Assembly: GCF_009857135.1 (NCBI RefSeq)
Contig: NZ_CP047318.1
Location: 806,001 to 870,000 of the forward strand
Source: Streptomyces sp. HM190
GTDB taxonomy: Bacteria > Actinomycetota > Actinomycetes > Streptomycetales > Streptomycetaceae
Reading direction: 5' to 3'
Length of the DNA: 64,000 nucleotides
Shown in pieces: positions 1-8,435 of this stretch (positions within the stretch are counted from its first letter, which is position 1; each line of letters begins with the position of its first letter). The notes under the pieces are model-generated. The model did not search any database, was not told the DNA's origin, and saw only the letters and a list, made by a program, of their open reading frames with translations. Both the position numbers and the translations under genes were made by a program.

Positions 1-67
1 ACGGGGCTCCCGCTCACGTCGTCACCGCGAGAGCCGCCGGACACCGCTCCGTCGACCGCCGACACCG

Positions 68-1315
68 TCAGGTCAGGGCCGCCAGCGGGTCGTCCAGTAC
101 GGGCTGCCAGGCCAGTTCGGCGGCGCCGACCAGGCTGTTGTGGTCGAGGGTGCAGGGGAGGACGGGGACGACCCCGCTCCGGCGGCCCCAGAGGCTGCGG
201 TCGGCGACCACGCTGCGCAGCCGGTCGGGGTCGGCGTCCAGGAGGGTGCGGTGCAGACCGCCGAGGATGATCCGGTCGGGGTTGAGGATGTTGACGAGGC
301 CGGCGAGACCCAGGCCCAGCCGGTCGATGAGGGACTCGGTGGCGGTGCGGACGGCCGGATCGGCGTACTTGGTGCGGATCAGGTCGTTGGCCTGCTGGAG
401 CAGGGACACCTCGGGGCCGGGATCGCGGCCGGCCGCGGTGAGGAAGGCCAGGGGGTCGGCCTCCACGTCCAGGCAGCCGCGGCTGCCGCAGTGGCAGGGG
501 CGGCCCTCGGGGTTGACGGTGAGGTGGCCGACTTCGAGGGCGAGCCCGGAACTGCCGGTGTGCAGACGGCCGTCGAGGACGAGTGCGCCGCCGACGCCCC
601 GGTGCCCGGTGGCCACGCAGAGGAGGTCGCGGGCGCCCCGGCCGGCGCCGTGCCGGTGTTCGGCGAGCGCGGCGAGGTTCACGTCGTTGGCCGCGAACGC
701 CGGGCCCTGGATGCCGGCCGCCCGCACCCGCTCGGAGAAGATCTCGCGGACCGGAGCACCCGCGGGCCAGGCCAGGTGGAGCGGGTTCAGGGCGAGACCC
801 GCCGGTTCGGCCACGGCCGACGGCACGGCGAGGCCCGCGCCCACACACCGCCGGCCCGTCTCGCGGAGCAGGTCGGCGCCCGCCTCGACGACCGACCCGA
901 GCACCTTCGCGGGGTCGGCGTCGACGGTCTCGCAGCCGGGGGCGGTCGCCACGATCCGCCCGCCGAGCCCGACCAGCGCGGCCCGCCATCCGTCGGCGTG
1001 CACCTGGGCGGCGAGCGCGACGGGACCCTCCTCGGCGACCTCCAGCCGGTGCGAGGGACGGCCCTGGGAACCGGCGGCCGCGCTGGGGTGCGCGTCGACC
1101 CGGATCAGCCCCAGCGCCTCCAGCTCGGCTGCCACGGCACCCGCCGTGGCCCGGGTGACGCCCAGCTCGGCGGTGAGGACGGCCCGGGTGGGCGCCCGCC
1201 CGGTGTGCACGAGTTCGAGCGCCGGACCGAGCGCGCCCCTGCCCCGGTCCAGCCGGGTGCGTGTCGTGGTCGCTGTCCCTTCGCCCGCCGCCTTGGGGGC
1301 CGCCTTGCCGTCCAT
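68..1315 (-). CDS. ROK-family transcriptional regulator / sugar-kinase-like protein
   Basis: A 415-residue ROK (repressor, ORF, kinase) protein. The N-terminal ~80 residues form a winged helix (TAELGVTRATAGAVAAELEALGLI), so this is the regulator branch rather than a plain kinase. The ROK fold follows, with the zinc-binding signature CHCGSRGCLDVE and the C-terminal NILNPDRIILGG strand. A GTG at 1354 would add 13 residues, but the ATG at 1315 is preceded by GGGAGA about ten bases upstream and is preferred. Family knowledge: such proteins repress sugar uptake or catabolism genes and respond to a sugar or sugar phosphate. The target is not identifiable; the aldolase/SIS operon lies 3 kb away, so a link is only a guess. 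Confidence 0.85.
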   Translation of the reverse strand: MDGKAAPKAAGEGTATTTRTRLDRGRGALGPALELVHTGRAPTRAVLTAELGVTRATAGAVAAELEALGLIRVDAHPSAAAGSQGRPSHRLEVAEEGPVALAAQVHADGWRAALVGLGGRIVATAPGCETVDADPAKVLGSVVEAGADLLRETGRRCVGAGLAVPSAVAEPAGLALNPLHLAWPAGAPVREIFSERVRAAGIQGPAFAANDVNLAALAEHRHGAGRGARDLLCVATGHRGVGGALVLDGRLHTGSSGLALEVGHLTVNPEGRPCHCGSRGCLDVEADPLAFLTAAGRDPGPEVSLLQQANDLIRTKYADPAVRTATESLIDRLGLGLAGLVNILNPDRIILGGLHRTLLDADPDRLRSVVADRSLWGRRSGVVPVLPCTLDHNSLVGAAELAWQPVLDDPLAALT

Positions 1316-1366
1316 GAGGGCGAGTCTCCCATGATCCGTACCGGCTCGGGTCACGCCGAGTCGGCC

Positions 1367-2089
1367 TCAGCCACCGCCGAAGCCGCTCACCCGCAGCGTG
1401 ACGTTCAGCCGCCCGGTCAGGCCCAACTCGGGCGGCGCCGTCCCCGCGTACACGCGGGGCACCCCGTGGTACGCCTGCCGGGACGGCCCGCCGAACACGA
1501 AGAGGTCACCGCTGCGCAGCTCCACGTCCGTGTACGGCCGGGCCCGCGACCGCGGGTTGCCGAAGCGGAAGACACAGGTGTCGCCGAGGCTCAGCGACAC
1601 GACCGGCGCGTCCGACTTCTCGTCGCTGTCGCGGTGCATGCCCATGCGGGCGTCCCCGTCGTAGAAGTTGATCAGGGCGATGTCGTACGGGTCCGTCATC
1701 CCGCGTGGGTCCGGCGCGAGGTCGGCTGCCGTGCCGGACGCCGCCACGGGGGAGAGGGCCTTCTCCGGGGCGCTGCCGGCGGCGTCCGCGACCGCGCGCC
1801 GGGCCAGGGCGTCCAGCCAGGCCGGGAACGGCTTCACGGGGGCGCCGTCGCCGTCGACCACCGTGCGGGCGTACCCGTAGGGGTACCAGTGGTGGCCGAG
1901 GCAGACCTGGCGGGCGGTCATCGTGCCGCCGCCGGGGGTGTGGACCGTGCGGAGCCCGGCGGGTGGGCGGGCCCACGCGCGGCAGGCCGCCAGGAGCCGC
2001 CGCTGCCACTCCAGGTCCAGCCAGTCGGGAACGTGGACCGCGCCCGGCGCGATCTCCGTGCGGCTGCGGGGGAACAGCTCGGCGTCCAT
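1367..2089 (-). CDS. alkB: AlkB-type alpha-ketoglutarate-dependent DNA/RNA repair dioxygenase
   Basis: A 240-residue Fe(II)/2-oxoglutarate dioxygenase of the AlkB family, expected to remove alkyl lesions such as 1-methyladenine and 3-methylcytosine oxidatively. The iron-binding triad is readable as HRD (within MGMHRDSDEKSD) plus the distal His in RQAYHGV. The oxoglutarate-binding RxNxTxR is present as RLNVTLR near the C terminus. The substrate-loop motif INFYDGDARMGMH is canonical. The reading frame stays open far upstream, but the ATG at 2089 (MDAELFPRSR) matches the usual family N terminus and leaves a short divergent promoter region shared with the methyltransferase at 2156. Confidence 0.9.
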   Translation of the reverse strand: MDAELFPRSRTEIAPGAVHVPDWLDLEWQRRLLAACRAWARPPAGLRTVHTPGGGTMTARQVCLGHHWYPYGYARTVVDGDGAPVKPFPAWLDALARRAVADAAGSAPEKALSPVAASGTAADLAPDPRGMTDPYDIALINFYDGDARMGMHRDSDEKSDAPVVSLSLGDTCVFRFGNPRSRARPYTDVELRSGDLFVFGGPSRQAYHGVPRVYAGTAPPELGLTGRLNVTLRVSGFGGG

Positions 2090-2155
2090 GCCCCCATCAT
2101 CACGCACCCCACGGGGAACGGTCCTGAGCTGCGGCTCGGCTAGCCTGGGCACACG

Positions 2156-3310
2156 ATGAGCGACCGTATGACCGCGCCCTGGGGCGATTACGCCCTGGCC
2201 CGCCACCCCGACGACCCCCGTGACCGGCTGCGCGCCTGGGACGCGTCCGACGCGTATCTGCTGCGCCACCTCGCGGCGAGCGGGACACCGCTGGAGGGGA
2301 CGGTCGTGGTGGTCGGTGACCGCTGGGGCGCGCTGACCACGGCCCTCGCCGGGCACCGGCCGACCCAGATCACCGACTCCTTCCTCACCCGGGAGGCCAC
2401 GCGGGCGAACCTGGCGCGCAACGGCACCGACCCGGACACGGTGCGGCTGCTCACCACCCAGGACCCGCCTCCGGAGCGGGTCGACGTGCTGCTCGTCCGG
2501 GTGCCCAAGAGCCTCGCCCTCCTGGAGAACCAGCTGCACCGGCTGGCGCCCGCCGTGCACGAGGGGACGGTCGTCGTCGGCACCGGGATGGTGAAGGAGA
2601 TCCACACCTCGACGCTGAAGCTGTTCGAGCGGATCCTCGGGCCGACCCGCACCTCGCTCGCCGAGCAGAAGGCACGGCTGATCCACTGCACACCGGACGC
2701 GGACGTCGTGCGGGACCGCGAGGCCGATCCGTGGCCGTACACCTATGAACTGCCGGACGGCATCGGGACGTTGGCCGGGCGCACCGTGGTCAACCACGCG
2801 GGGGTGTTCTGCGCCGACCGGCTCGACATCGGCACCCGGTTCTTTCTCCGGCACCTGCCGCGGGGCAGCGGTGGCGGGCGCGTGGTGGACCTGGGGTGCG
2901 GCAACGGCGTGGTCGGCACGGCGGTCGCGCTGGACGACCCGGACGCCGAGGTGGTGTTCGTGGACGAGTCGTACCAGGCGGTGGCCTCGGCGGAGGCGAC
3001 GTACCGGGCGAACACGGACGGCAGGGCCGAGTTCCGTGTGGGCGACGGGATGGCGGGGTTCGCGCCGGGGAGCGTCGATCTCGTCCTCAACAACCCGCCG
3101 TTCCACTCCCACCAGGCGACGACCGACGCCACGGCCTGGCGGATGTTCACCGGGGCGCGGCGGGCGCTGCGGCCGGGGGGCGAGCTGTGGGTGGTCGGGA
3201 ACCGCCATCTCGGGTATCACGTGAAGCTGCGGCGGATCTTCGGCAACAGCCGACTCGTCGCCGGCGACGCGAAGTTCGTGGTGCTGCGGGCGGTCAAGCG
3301 GGGGTCGTGA
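2156..3310 (+). CDS. rlmG: RlmG/RsmC-type class I SAM-dependent methyltransferase
   Basis: A 384-residue two-domain methyltransferase. The N-terminal half looks like the degenerate, SAM-less domain of RsmC/RlmG. The C-terminal half carries the SAM motif I VVDLGCGNGVVG (about residue 243) and motif IV NNPPFHSH, the NPPF signature of N2-guanine or N6-adenine methyltransferases. Family members modify a guanine N2 of 23S (RlmG) or 16S (RsmC) rRNA; the length and NPPFH context favour RlmG. A -10-like TAGCCT (2141-2146) ends nine bases before the ATG, so the mRNA is probably nearly leaderless. It is divergent from alkB and convergent with the AraC gene. Confidence 0.75.
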   Translation: MSDRMTAPWGDYALARHPDDPRDRLRAWDASDAYLLRHLAASGTPLEGTVVVVGDRWGALTTALAGHRPTQITDSFLTREATRANLARNGTDPDTVRLLTTQDPPPERVDVLLVRVPKSLALLENQLHRLAPAVHEGTVVVGTGMVKEIHTSTLKLFERILGPTRTSLAEQKARLIHCTPDADVVRDREADPWPYTYELPDGIGTLAGRTVVNHAGVFCADRLDIGTRFFLRHLPRGSGGGRVVDLGCGNGVVGTAVALDDPDAEVVFVDESYQAVASAEATYRANTDGRAEFRVGDGMAGFAPGSVDLVLNNPPFHSHQATTDATAWRMFTGARRALRPGGELWVVGNRHLGYHVKLRRIFGNSRLVAGDAKFVVLRAVKRGS

Positions 3311-3385
3311 CGCCGAGGGTGCGGGACGGGGTCGTGACGCGGGGAGTCCGGGGTGGGGTTCGGGACGCCGGTGTGCGGCGGAGGG

Positions 3386-4159
3386 TCAGGGAGCGACGCC
3401 GCGCAGGGCTCTCGGGGAGGCGCCCAGCTCGCGGCGGCACGCCTTGTTGAATGCCTGGAGGTCCGGGATGCCCACGGAGGCCGCGACGGCGGGGATGGAG
3501 AGCGTCGTGGCGCGCAGCAGGTGGTGGGCGCGTTCGAGTCTGCGGCGGCGGATGTAGCCGACGACCGTGCTGCCCGTCTCCGTCCGGAACAACCGGGTGA
3601 GGTGGTTGTGGGAGACCCCGGCGGCCTGGGCCACGTCCGGGACGGACAGCGGGGCCGCGAGGTGGGCCTCGATGTGGGCGATGGCCGTGATGACCGCAGG
3701 GTGCGGGCCCGGGTCCGCCGCGGCGGGCGGGGTGAGGTGGGCGACCCGCCACAGGGTGGTCCAGATCTCGGCCCTGGTGCGCTCGGGCTCGCTGGGGGCG
3801 GCGGCCACCGCATGGAGCAACAGGTCGGTCAGGGCGGGGAGTTCGGGGCCGGCGTCCTGGACGACGGGGACGGTGCGGAGCGTGCCGGTCGGGGCGATGC
3901 GCAGGTGGGCGTAGAGGTGTTCCGAGCGGCCCCGGTAGCGGTAGCGGACCGTGGTGCCGGGCGGGACGAGGCTGACACGGCCGGGGCGGATGGTGTGCAC
4001 GGAGCCGTCGACCGTCAACTCGGCCTCGTACTGGTAGAGATGGAGCTGCCAGAGCTCCGGGAGCCGGAACACGTCCGTCCGTCCGGCCACCCCGTGCACG
4101 CCGACTCCGATGCCCGCGACGACGGGCGGCTCACCGAGGTGGATCTCCGTCTCCCGCAT
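3386..4159 (-). CDS. AraC-family transcriptional regulator
   Basis: A 257-residue regulator. The N-terminal half is an AraC-type cupin sensing domain (HLYQYEAELTVDGSVHTIRPGRVSLVPPG). The C-terminal ~100 residues carry two helix-turn-helix motifs, the first AAGVSHNHLTRLFRTETG and the second within SVGIPDLQAFNKACRREL. It reads in the same direction as the upstream aldolase gene, 171 bases away, so it could be the last gene of that transcript or independent. Such regulators usually bind a sugar and activate a catabolic operon. No target site was identified. Confidence 0.85.
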   Translation of the reverse strand: MRETEIHLGEPPVVAGIGVGVHGVAGRTDVFRLPELWQLHLYQYEAELTVDGSVHTIRPGRVSLVPPGTTVRYRYRGRSEHLYAHLRIAPTGTLRTVPVVQDAGPELPALTDLLLHAVAAAPSEPERTRAEIWTTLWRVAHLTPPAAADPGPHPAVITAIAHIEAHLAAPLSVPDVAQAAGVSHNHLTRLFRTETGSTVVGYIRRRRLERAHHLLRATTLSIPAVAASVGIPDLQAFNKACRRELGASPRALRGVAP

Positions 4160-4330
4160 GACGGAAAAGTACCAGTGACGGCCGTCACATTTCCCGCCCG
4201 GACGGCTCCGTTAGCAGGACTTTTACACGGCAGCGGCCGGCGCGCCCGTTCCGTGCGGGCCGTCCGCCGGGCAGGTCGCCCGGACGTACCTGCCCACCGG
4301 GCGGCGGGCATCATCCCGTGGCCCGACGCC

Positions 4331-5191
4331 TCATGGCGACGGGGTGGCCAGGACGCCGATCAGCCGGGTCACCGTCTCCGTCATCGCCGTGCGGCCGACC
4401 GCCAGGTAGGCGCGGGGGTCGACCGCCTCGGGGCGGGCGGTCAGGAGGTCGCGGATCGCGCCGGTCAGGGCGATGTTGAGGGCGGTACCGATGTTGACCT
4501 TGGCGATACCGCCGGTGACGGCCGCCCGGAGTTCGTCGTCGGGGACGCCGGAGGAGCCGTGCAGGACGAGGGGGACGTCGAGGGCGGTGGCGAGCCGCTT
4601 GAGGAGGGTGTGGTCGAGGGTGGCGGTCCGGGTGGTCATGGCGTGCGCACTGCCGACGGCCACGGCGAGGGCGTCCACCCCGGAGTCGGCCACGAAGGCG
4701 CGGGCCTCGTCGGGGTCGGTACGGGCGCCGGGGGCGTGCGCGTCCAGGGGCGGCAGCCCGTTCTTGCCGCCGACCTGGCCCAACTCGGCCTCGATCCACA
4801 GCCCTCGGGCGTGCGCCCAGTCCACCGCGGCCCGCGTGGCGGCGAGGTTCTCGGCGTACGGCAGGCGCGAGGCGTCGTACATCACGGAGCTGAACCCGGC
4901 GTCGGCTGCCCGGCGCAGCAGGTCGTCGCTCTGGATGTGGTCGAGGTGGAGCGCGACGGGCACGGTCGCCCGCTCGGCGGCGGCGGTGGCGGCGCGGGCC
5001 AGTGGGAGCAGTTGCCCGTCGTGGTACTCGACCGCGTTCTCGCTGACCTGGAGGACGACGGGCTTGCCGACGGTCTCGGCGCCCGCGACGACGGCCTCGG
5101 CGTGCTCCAGGGTGATGATGTTGAACGCGGCCACGGCGGAGTGCGCGGCGGCGGCTGCCGTGATCAGCTCACCGGTCGAGGTGAGGGGCAC
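4331..5191 (-). CDS. class II fructose-bisphosphate/tagatose-bisphosphate aldolase family protein
   Basis: A 286-residue class II, zinc-dependent aldolase of the GatY/KbaY/Fba type. Visible family features are the N-terminal FNIITLEHAEAV segment, the zinc-site stretch VALHLDHIQSDD, the GFSSVMYDAS motif, EAELGQVGGKNG, and the phosphate-binding HGSSGVPDDELR and GGIAKVNIGT. It would cleave a ketose bisphosphate to dihydroxyacetone phosphate and an aldehyde phosphate. The GTG start is preceded by CAGGAGGAG. It lies 96 bases downstream of the SIS-domain gene and the two form an operon resembling the aga/kba pathway for amino sugars. The exact sugar cannot be deduced. Confidence 0.85.
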   Translation of the reverse strand: MPLTSTGELITAAAAAHSAVAAFNIITLEHAEAVVAGAETVGKPVVLQVSENAVEYHDGQLLPLARAATAAAERATVPVALHLDHIQSDDLLRRAADAGFSSVMYDASRLPYAENLAATRAAVDWAHARGLWIEAELGQVGGKNGLPPLDAHAPGARTDPDEARAFVADSGVDALAVAVGSAHAMTTRTATLDHTLLKRLATALDVPLVLHGSSGVPDDELRAAVTGGIAKVNIGTALNIALTGAIRDLLTARPEAVDPRAYLAVGRTAMTETVTRLIGVLATPSP

Positions 5192-5287
5192 AACTCCTCC
5201 TGAGGGCTGGGGGGTCGAGGATCCGCGCGCGACGGGGGTGGTCGCGCGGGCACGGGGCGTCGGGCGGCGTAGCGCGGGTCGGGCTCG

Positions 5288-6175
5288 TCAGGGGGTCGGG
5301 TCGAGGATCACCGAGCGGGTGAGGTGGCGTGGCCGGTCCGGGTCGAGGCCGCGGGCGGCGGCCACGGCGACGGCGAGGCGTTGGACGCGGACGAGTTCGG
5401 CGAGGGGGTCGAGCCGGCCGGCCACCCAGGTCGCGCCGGTCCCGCGGACCTGCTCCGCCAGCCCGTCGGGCGCCCTGCCGAACATCCATGTCACCGTTCC
5501 GCGCGTGGTGACGCTGATGGGGCCGTGCCGGTACTCCATCGCCGGGTATCCCTCGCTCCATGCCAGCGCGGCCTCCCGCATCTTGAGCGCGGCCTCGTGC
5601 GCGAGACCCACGGTCCAGCCGCGTCCGAGGAAGGTGAACTGGTCACTGCCGACGACGCCTTCGGGCAGCGGTGCCTCCAGCGCGGTGCGGGCGTCGGCCA
5701 CGGCCCCGTCGACGGGCAGGCCCAGATGGGCGCGGAGCAGGGTGAGCGCGGTGGTGGCGAAGCGGGTCTGGACGACGGACCTCTCGTCGGCGAAGTCGAG
5801 CACGACGAGGTCGTCGGCGGCCGACATCACCGGTGTGTCCGGGTCGGCCGTGATCGCGGTGGTGCGCATACGGCCCCGGAGCGCGCCCAGCAGGTCGAGC
5901 ACCTCGGTGGTGGTGCCGGAGCGGGTGAGGGCGACGACCCGGTCGTAGGCGCGGCCGTAGGGGAACTCGGAGGCCGCGAAGGCGTCCGTCTCGCCCTGCC
6001 GCGCACGTTCGCGCAGGAGGGCGGCGGCCTGGGCCATGAAGTACGACGTGCCACAGCCGACGAGGGCCACCCGCTCCCCCGCCGCGGGCAGGGACCTGGC
6101 GTGGGCCGCAGCATCGGCGACGGCGCGGGACCAGCACTCGGGCTGGCTGTTCAGTTCGTCCTCGACGTGGGTCAT
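5288..6175 (-). CDS. SIS-domain sugar isomerase/deaminase (AgaS/GlmS-C-like)
   Basis: A 295-residue protein with two SIS (sugar isomerase) domains. The first has the phosphosugar-binding GCGTSYFMAQAAALLRERA and the TRSGTTTEVLDLL loop; the second has LGRGWTVGLAHEAALKMREA, typical of the isomerase half of GlmS and of AgaS. Probable reaction: ketose/aldose isomerisation or deamination of an amino-sugar phosphate, feeding the aldolase downstream. The start at 6175 is supported by GGGGAGG eight bases upstream; an upstream in-frame ATG (6208) overlaps the putative operator region. It is divergent from the DeoR gene at 6332, which is the likely regulator. Confidence 0.85.
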   Translation of the reverse strand: MTHVEDELNSQPECWSRAVADAAAHARSLPAAGERVALVGCGTSYFMAQAAALLRERARQGETDAFAASEFPYGRAYDRVVALTRSGTTTEVLDLLGALRGRMRTTAITADPDTPVMSAADDLVVLDFADERSVVQTRFATTALTLLRAHLGLPVDGAVADARTALEAPLPEGVVGSDQFTFLGRGWTVGLAHEAALKMREAALAWSEGYPAMEYRHGPISVTTRGTVTWMFGRAPDGLAEQVRGTGATWVAGRLDPLAELVRVQRLAVAVAAARGLDPDRPRHLTRSVILDPTP

Positions 6176-6204
6176 GCGGTCAGCCTCCCCAGCAGACGAC
6201 AACT

Positions 6205-6256
6205 TCATGCTCGCACATGCAAGATAGAGCCTGATTTCAAACATCTTCAAGCATGA
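6205..6256. promoter_or_regulatory. candidate DeoR operator region (inverted TCATGCT / AGCATGA arms)
   Basis: In the divergent gap between the SIS gene and the deoR gene, the 7-base arms TCATGCT (6205-6211) and AGCATGA (6250-6256) are exact inverted copies. Each arm lies next to an ATCTT-type half (CAAGAT on the left, ATCTTCAA on the right). The region is AT-richer than its surroundings. Spaced repeats of this kind are usual for DeoR/GlpR-family operators, so I infer this is where the adjacent regulator binds and controls both directions. Confidence 0.45.
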
Positions 6257-6331
6257 CGGTGGTGCCGCTGTCGGCGTCAGGGTCGCTAGGGTCGTCCGGG
6301 GATCACGTACGGACGGAGAGGTGGGGTGCCC

Positions 6332-7111
6332 ATGTCGCGCGACGCCCGCTGGCAGGCGCTGCTGGAACTGCTCGTGGAGCGGGGGCGGCTCGACGTCGAG
6401 GAGGCCGCGGCCGAGCTGGCGGTGTCGGCGGCGACGATCCGGCGTGACTTCGACCAGTTGGCCGAGCAGCAGATGCTCGTCCGGACACGGGGCGGCGCGG
6501 TCGTGCACGGGGTCTCGTACGAGCTGCCGCTGCGCTACAAGACCGCCCGGCGGGCCACCGAGAAGCAGCGGGTGGCGAAGGCGGTGGCGGACCTCGTCGC
6601 CCCCGGTGAGGCGGTGGGCCTGACGGGTGGCACGACCACCACGGAGGTCGCGCGGGCGCTGGCGGTGCGGGGCGATCTGGCGTCCGGGGCGCCCGCGCTG
6701 ACCGTGGTCACCAACGCGCTGAACATCGCGAGCGAACTCGCCGTGCGACCCCAGTTCAAGATCGTGGTGACGGGCGGGGTGGCCCGCGCGCAGTCGTACG
6801 AGCTGGTCGGGCCGCTCGCGGACGGGGTGCTCGGGCAGATCACCCTGGATGTGGCGGTGCTCGGCGTGGTCGCGTTCGACGTCGTGCACGGCGCGGCGGC
6901 GCACGACGAGGCGGAGGCCGCGGTGAACCGGCTGTTGTGCGAGCGCGCGGAGCGGGTCGTCGTCGCGGCCGACTCCAGCAAGCTGGGGCGGCGGGCGTTC
7001 GCGTGGATCTGCGCGGCCGACTCGGTGGACACGCTGGTCACGGACGCGGCGGCGGAGCCGGAGACAGTGGGGCGGTTCGAGGAGGCGGGGGTTCGGGTCG
7101 TCGTGGCCTGA
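6332..7111 (+). CDS. DeoR/GlpR-family transcriptional repressor
   Basis: A 259-residue DeoR-family repressor. Residues about 4-55 form the winged helix with the family signature VEEAAAELAVSAATIRRDFDQLAEQQMLVRTRGGAV. The rest is the sugar-phosphate-sensing DeoRC domain (VGLTGGTTTTEVARAL, VVTNALNIASELA, VVTGGVARAQSYELVGPLA, VVAADSSKLGRRAF). GGAGAGG lies ten bases before the ATG; an in-frame GTG at 6326 sits very close to that site and is less likely. It is divergent from the SIS/aldolase operon, which it presumably represses until a phosphosugar binds. Confidence 0.9.
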   Translation: MSRDARWQALLELLVERGRLDVEEAAAELAVSAATIRRDFDQLAEQQMLVRTRGGAVVHGVSYELPLRYKTARRATEKQRVAKAVADLVAPGEAVGLTGGTTTTEVARALAVRGDLASGAPALTVVTNALNIASELAVRPQFKIVVTGGVARAQSYELVGPLADGVLGQITLDVAVLGVVAFDVVHGAAAHDEAEAAVNRLLCERAERVVVAADSSKLGRRAFAWICAADSVDTLVTDAAAEPETVGRFEEAGVRVVVA

Positions 7112-7171
7112 GGAGGGACCGGCCGAGTGGACCGAGGTGCGGGACGGCCACGCATGCGCCCCCGCTCCCTC

Positions 7172-8155
7172 TCAGTGACCGTGTCCGGTGGACGTGTCGT
7201 GCGTTCCCTCCGCGTCCTTCGGCTCCTCCGGGGTGGGCGTGGCCGCCGGGCCCCCGGCACGGACCGTGAACGCGGCGGTGCGGACCGTCCCCTCGTGCTT
7301 GAAGTCGAGGAAGAGGCGGTAGGCGCCGGCGCTGGGCGCGGTGGCCGTGAAGGAGATGCCGGGGCCGGGTTCGGTCACACCGTCGCCGGGTTCGCCGTTC
7401 GGGTGGACGTGCAGGTAGGCGAGGTCACCGGCGCGCAGGGCGACCAGGTGGCCGTAGGCGCCGAGGTAGGGCTGGAGGTCGGTGACCGGGCGACCGTCAC
7501 GGGAGACCGTCAGCTTCAGCTCGCTCGCGGTGCCCGGGCGCAGCCCGCCGTCCAGTTCGACCTCGTAGCCGTCGACCTGCGCGGTGGCGTCCGGCTCGGG
7601 GAGCCGCTGCGGTTCGTAGGCGCCCGAGGCGGCGAGGTCGGCGCCGAGCGTGAGGTTCTCGGCGCCCTTCCGTGCGGGGGTGAAGTCGGCGAAGACGCGG
7701 TAGCCGCCCGCGCCGGGCAGGTCGACGGGGGTGCTCCAGGTGCCGTCGGCCTCGCGGGTGGGATGGAGGTGGCGGTAGGTGACCAGGTCGCGTGAGGCGA
7801 CGATGAGGTGCAGTTCCTTGTCGTGCTCGCGCTGGTACGCGGTGACGGCGCGGCCCTCGTCGTCGCGGATGACGAAGCGCAGGTCGGCGCGCTCACCCGC
7901 GGTGACGGTCGTGGTGCGCAGGTCGAGGGTGTAGCCACCCTCGGAGATCTGCAGGCCCCCGGCCGGCGGTGTCTCGTGCCCCTCTGTGTGACCGCCGCCC
8001 TCGTCGGGCTCCGGTGACGTCCGCGCGTGACTGTCGTGGCGCGGGGGCGCGCTGTCCGCGACGACGGGCTCGACACCCTTGCCCACCCCGTAGGCGGTGC
8101 CGAAGGTCGCGGCCAGCGCGGCGGCGAACGCGGTGATCCTCAGTCCGGTGTTCAT
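7172..8155 (-). CDS. secreted, His/Met-containing metal-binding protein under CsoR-type control
   Basis: A 327-residue exported protein. An N-terminal hydrophobic segment (ITAFAAALAATFGTAYGVG) acts as signal peptide or anchor. A His-rich acidic stretch (RHDSHARTSPEPDEGGGHTEGHE) follows, then two Ig-like/FixH-like beta domains containing the repeated metal-ligand-like motifs YRHLHPTREADG and LAYLHVHPNGEPG, and a C-terminal GHGH tail. I read this as an extracytoplasmic copper-binding protein. Support comes from the promoter: a perfect CsoR-type palindrome lies between its -35 and -10. The ATG at 8155 is preceded by GAGGAG six bases upstream and is preferred over the ATG at 8161. The fold assignment is inference. 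Confidence 0.75.
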   Translation of the reverse strand: MNTGLRITAFAAALAATFGTAYGVGKGVEPVVADSAPPRHDSHARTSPEPDEGGGHTEGHETPPAGGLQISEGGYTLDLRTTTVTAGERADLRFVIRDDEGRAVTAYQREHDKELHLIVASRDLVTYRHLHPTREADGTWSTPVDLPGAGGYRVFADFTPARKGAENLTLGADLAASGAYEPQRLPEPDATAQVDGYEVELDGGLRPGTASELKLTVSRDGRPVTDLQPYLGAYGHLVALRAGDLAYLHVHPNGEPGDGVTEPGPGISFTATAPSAGAYRLFLDFKHEGTVRTAAFTVRAGGPAATPTPEEPKDAEGTHDTSTGHGH

Positions 8156-8194
8156 GGCCATCTCCTCGGAGGTCGGAGGGTTTCCATAGGGCCC

Positions 8195-8222
8195 ACCATA
8201 CCCCCTGGGGGTATCGAGTCAA
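8195..8222 (-). promoter_or_regulatory. promoter of the metal-binding protein gene with internal CsoR-type operator
   Basis: On the minus strand, TTGACT (8217-8222) and TATGGT (8195-8200) form -35 and -10 elements with 16 bases between them. The spacer is filled by the perfect 17-base palindrome ATACCCCCTGGGGGTAT (8198-8214). TACCCC-GGGGTA palindromes are the established operator type of the copper sensor CsoR in streptomycetes and other actinobacteria. Binding here would block RNA polymerase until Cu(I) releases the repressor. Confidence 0.8.
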
Positions 8223-8237
8223 GGCGCTGCACAGAAC

Positions 8238-8265
8238 TTGCACACATACCCCTAAGGGGTATATG
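8238..8265 (+). promoter_or_regulatory. second, divergent CsoR-type promoter/operator
   Basis: A second perfect 17-base palindrome, ATACCCCTAAGGGGTAT (8246-8262), lies about 30 bases from the first. It sits between plus-strand TTGCAC (8238-8243) and TATATG (8260-8265), again with a 16-base spacer, so it looks like a matching promoter firing rightwards. The only thing downstream is the decayed P-type ATPase remnant, which suggests that a copper exporter gene was once driven from here. Confidence 0.65.
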
Positions 8266-8435
8266 GAGTCTAGCGCGAAGACCCCCGACCCGTATCTGCG
8301 GTCTACGCTCCAAGGCCCTCCACCAGGCCGCCCCCGTGCGACCTGAAGGGGAGGGAGCGGGAGCCGGCCCTCGACGAACTGCGGTCGGCGAGGCAGCGGT
8401 TGGCGCCGGAGAAGCCCGGCTCACCGCCGATCCGG

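Noticed and set aside
138..2143. Long open frames antisense to the ROK and alkB genes
   Set aside because: They are Arg/Pro/Gly-rich mirror frames produced by high GC content. They contain no domains, and the opposite strand carries clear ROK and AlkB motifs.
3300..3342. Direct repeat GGGGTCGTGACGC near the end of rlmG as a terminator
   Set aside because: The copies are direct, not inverted, and no stable stem could be drawn.
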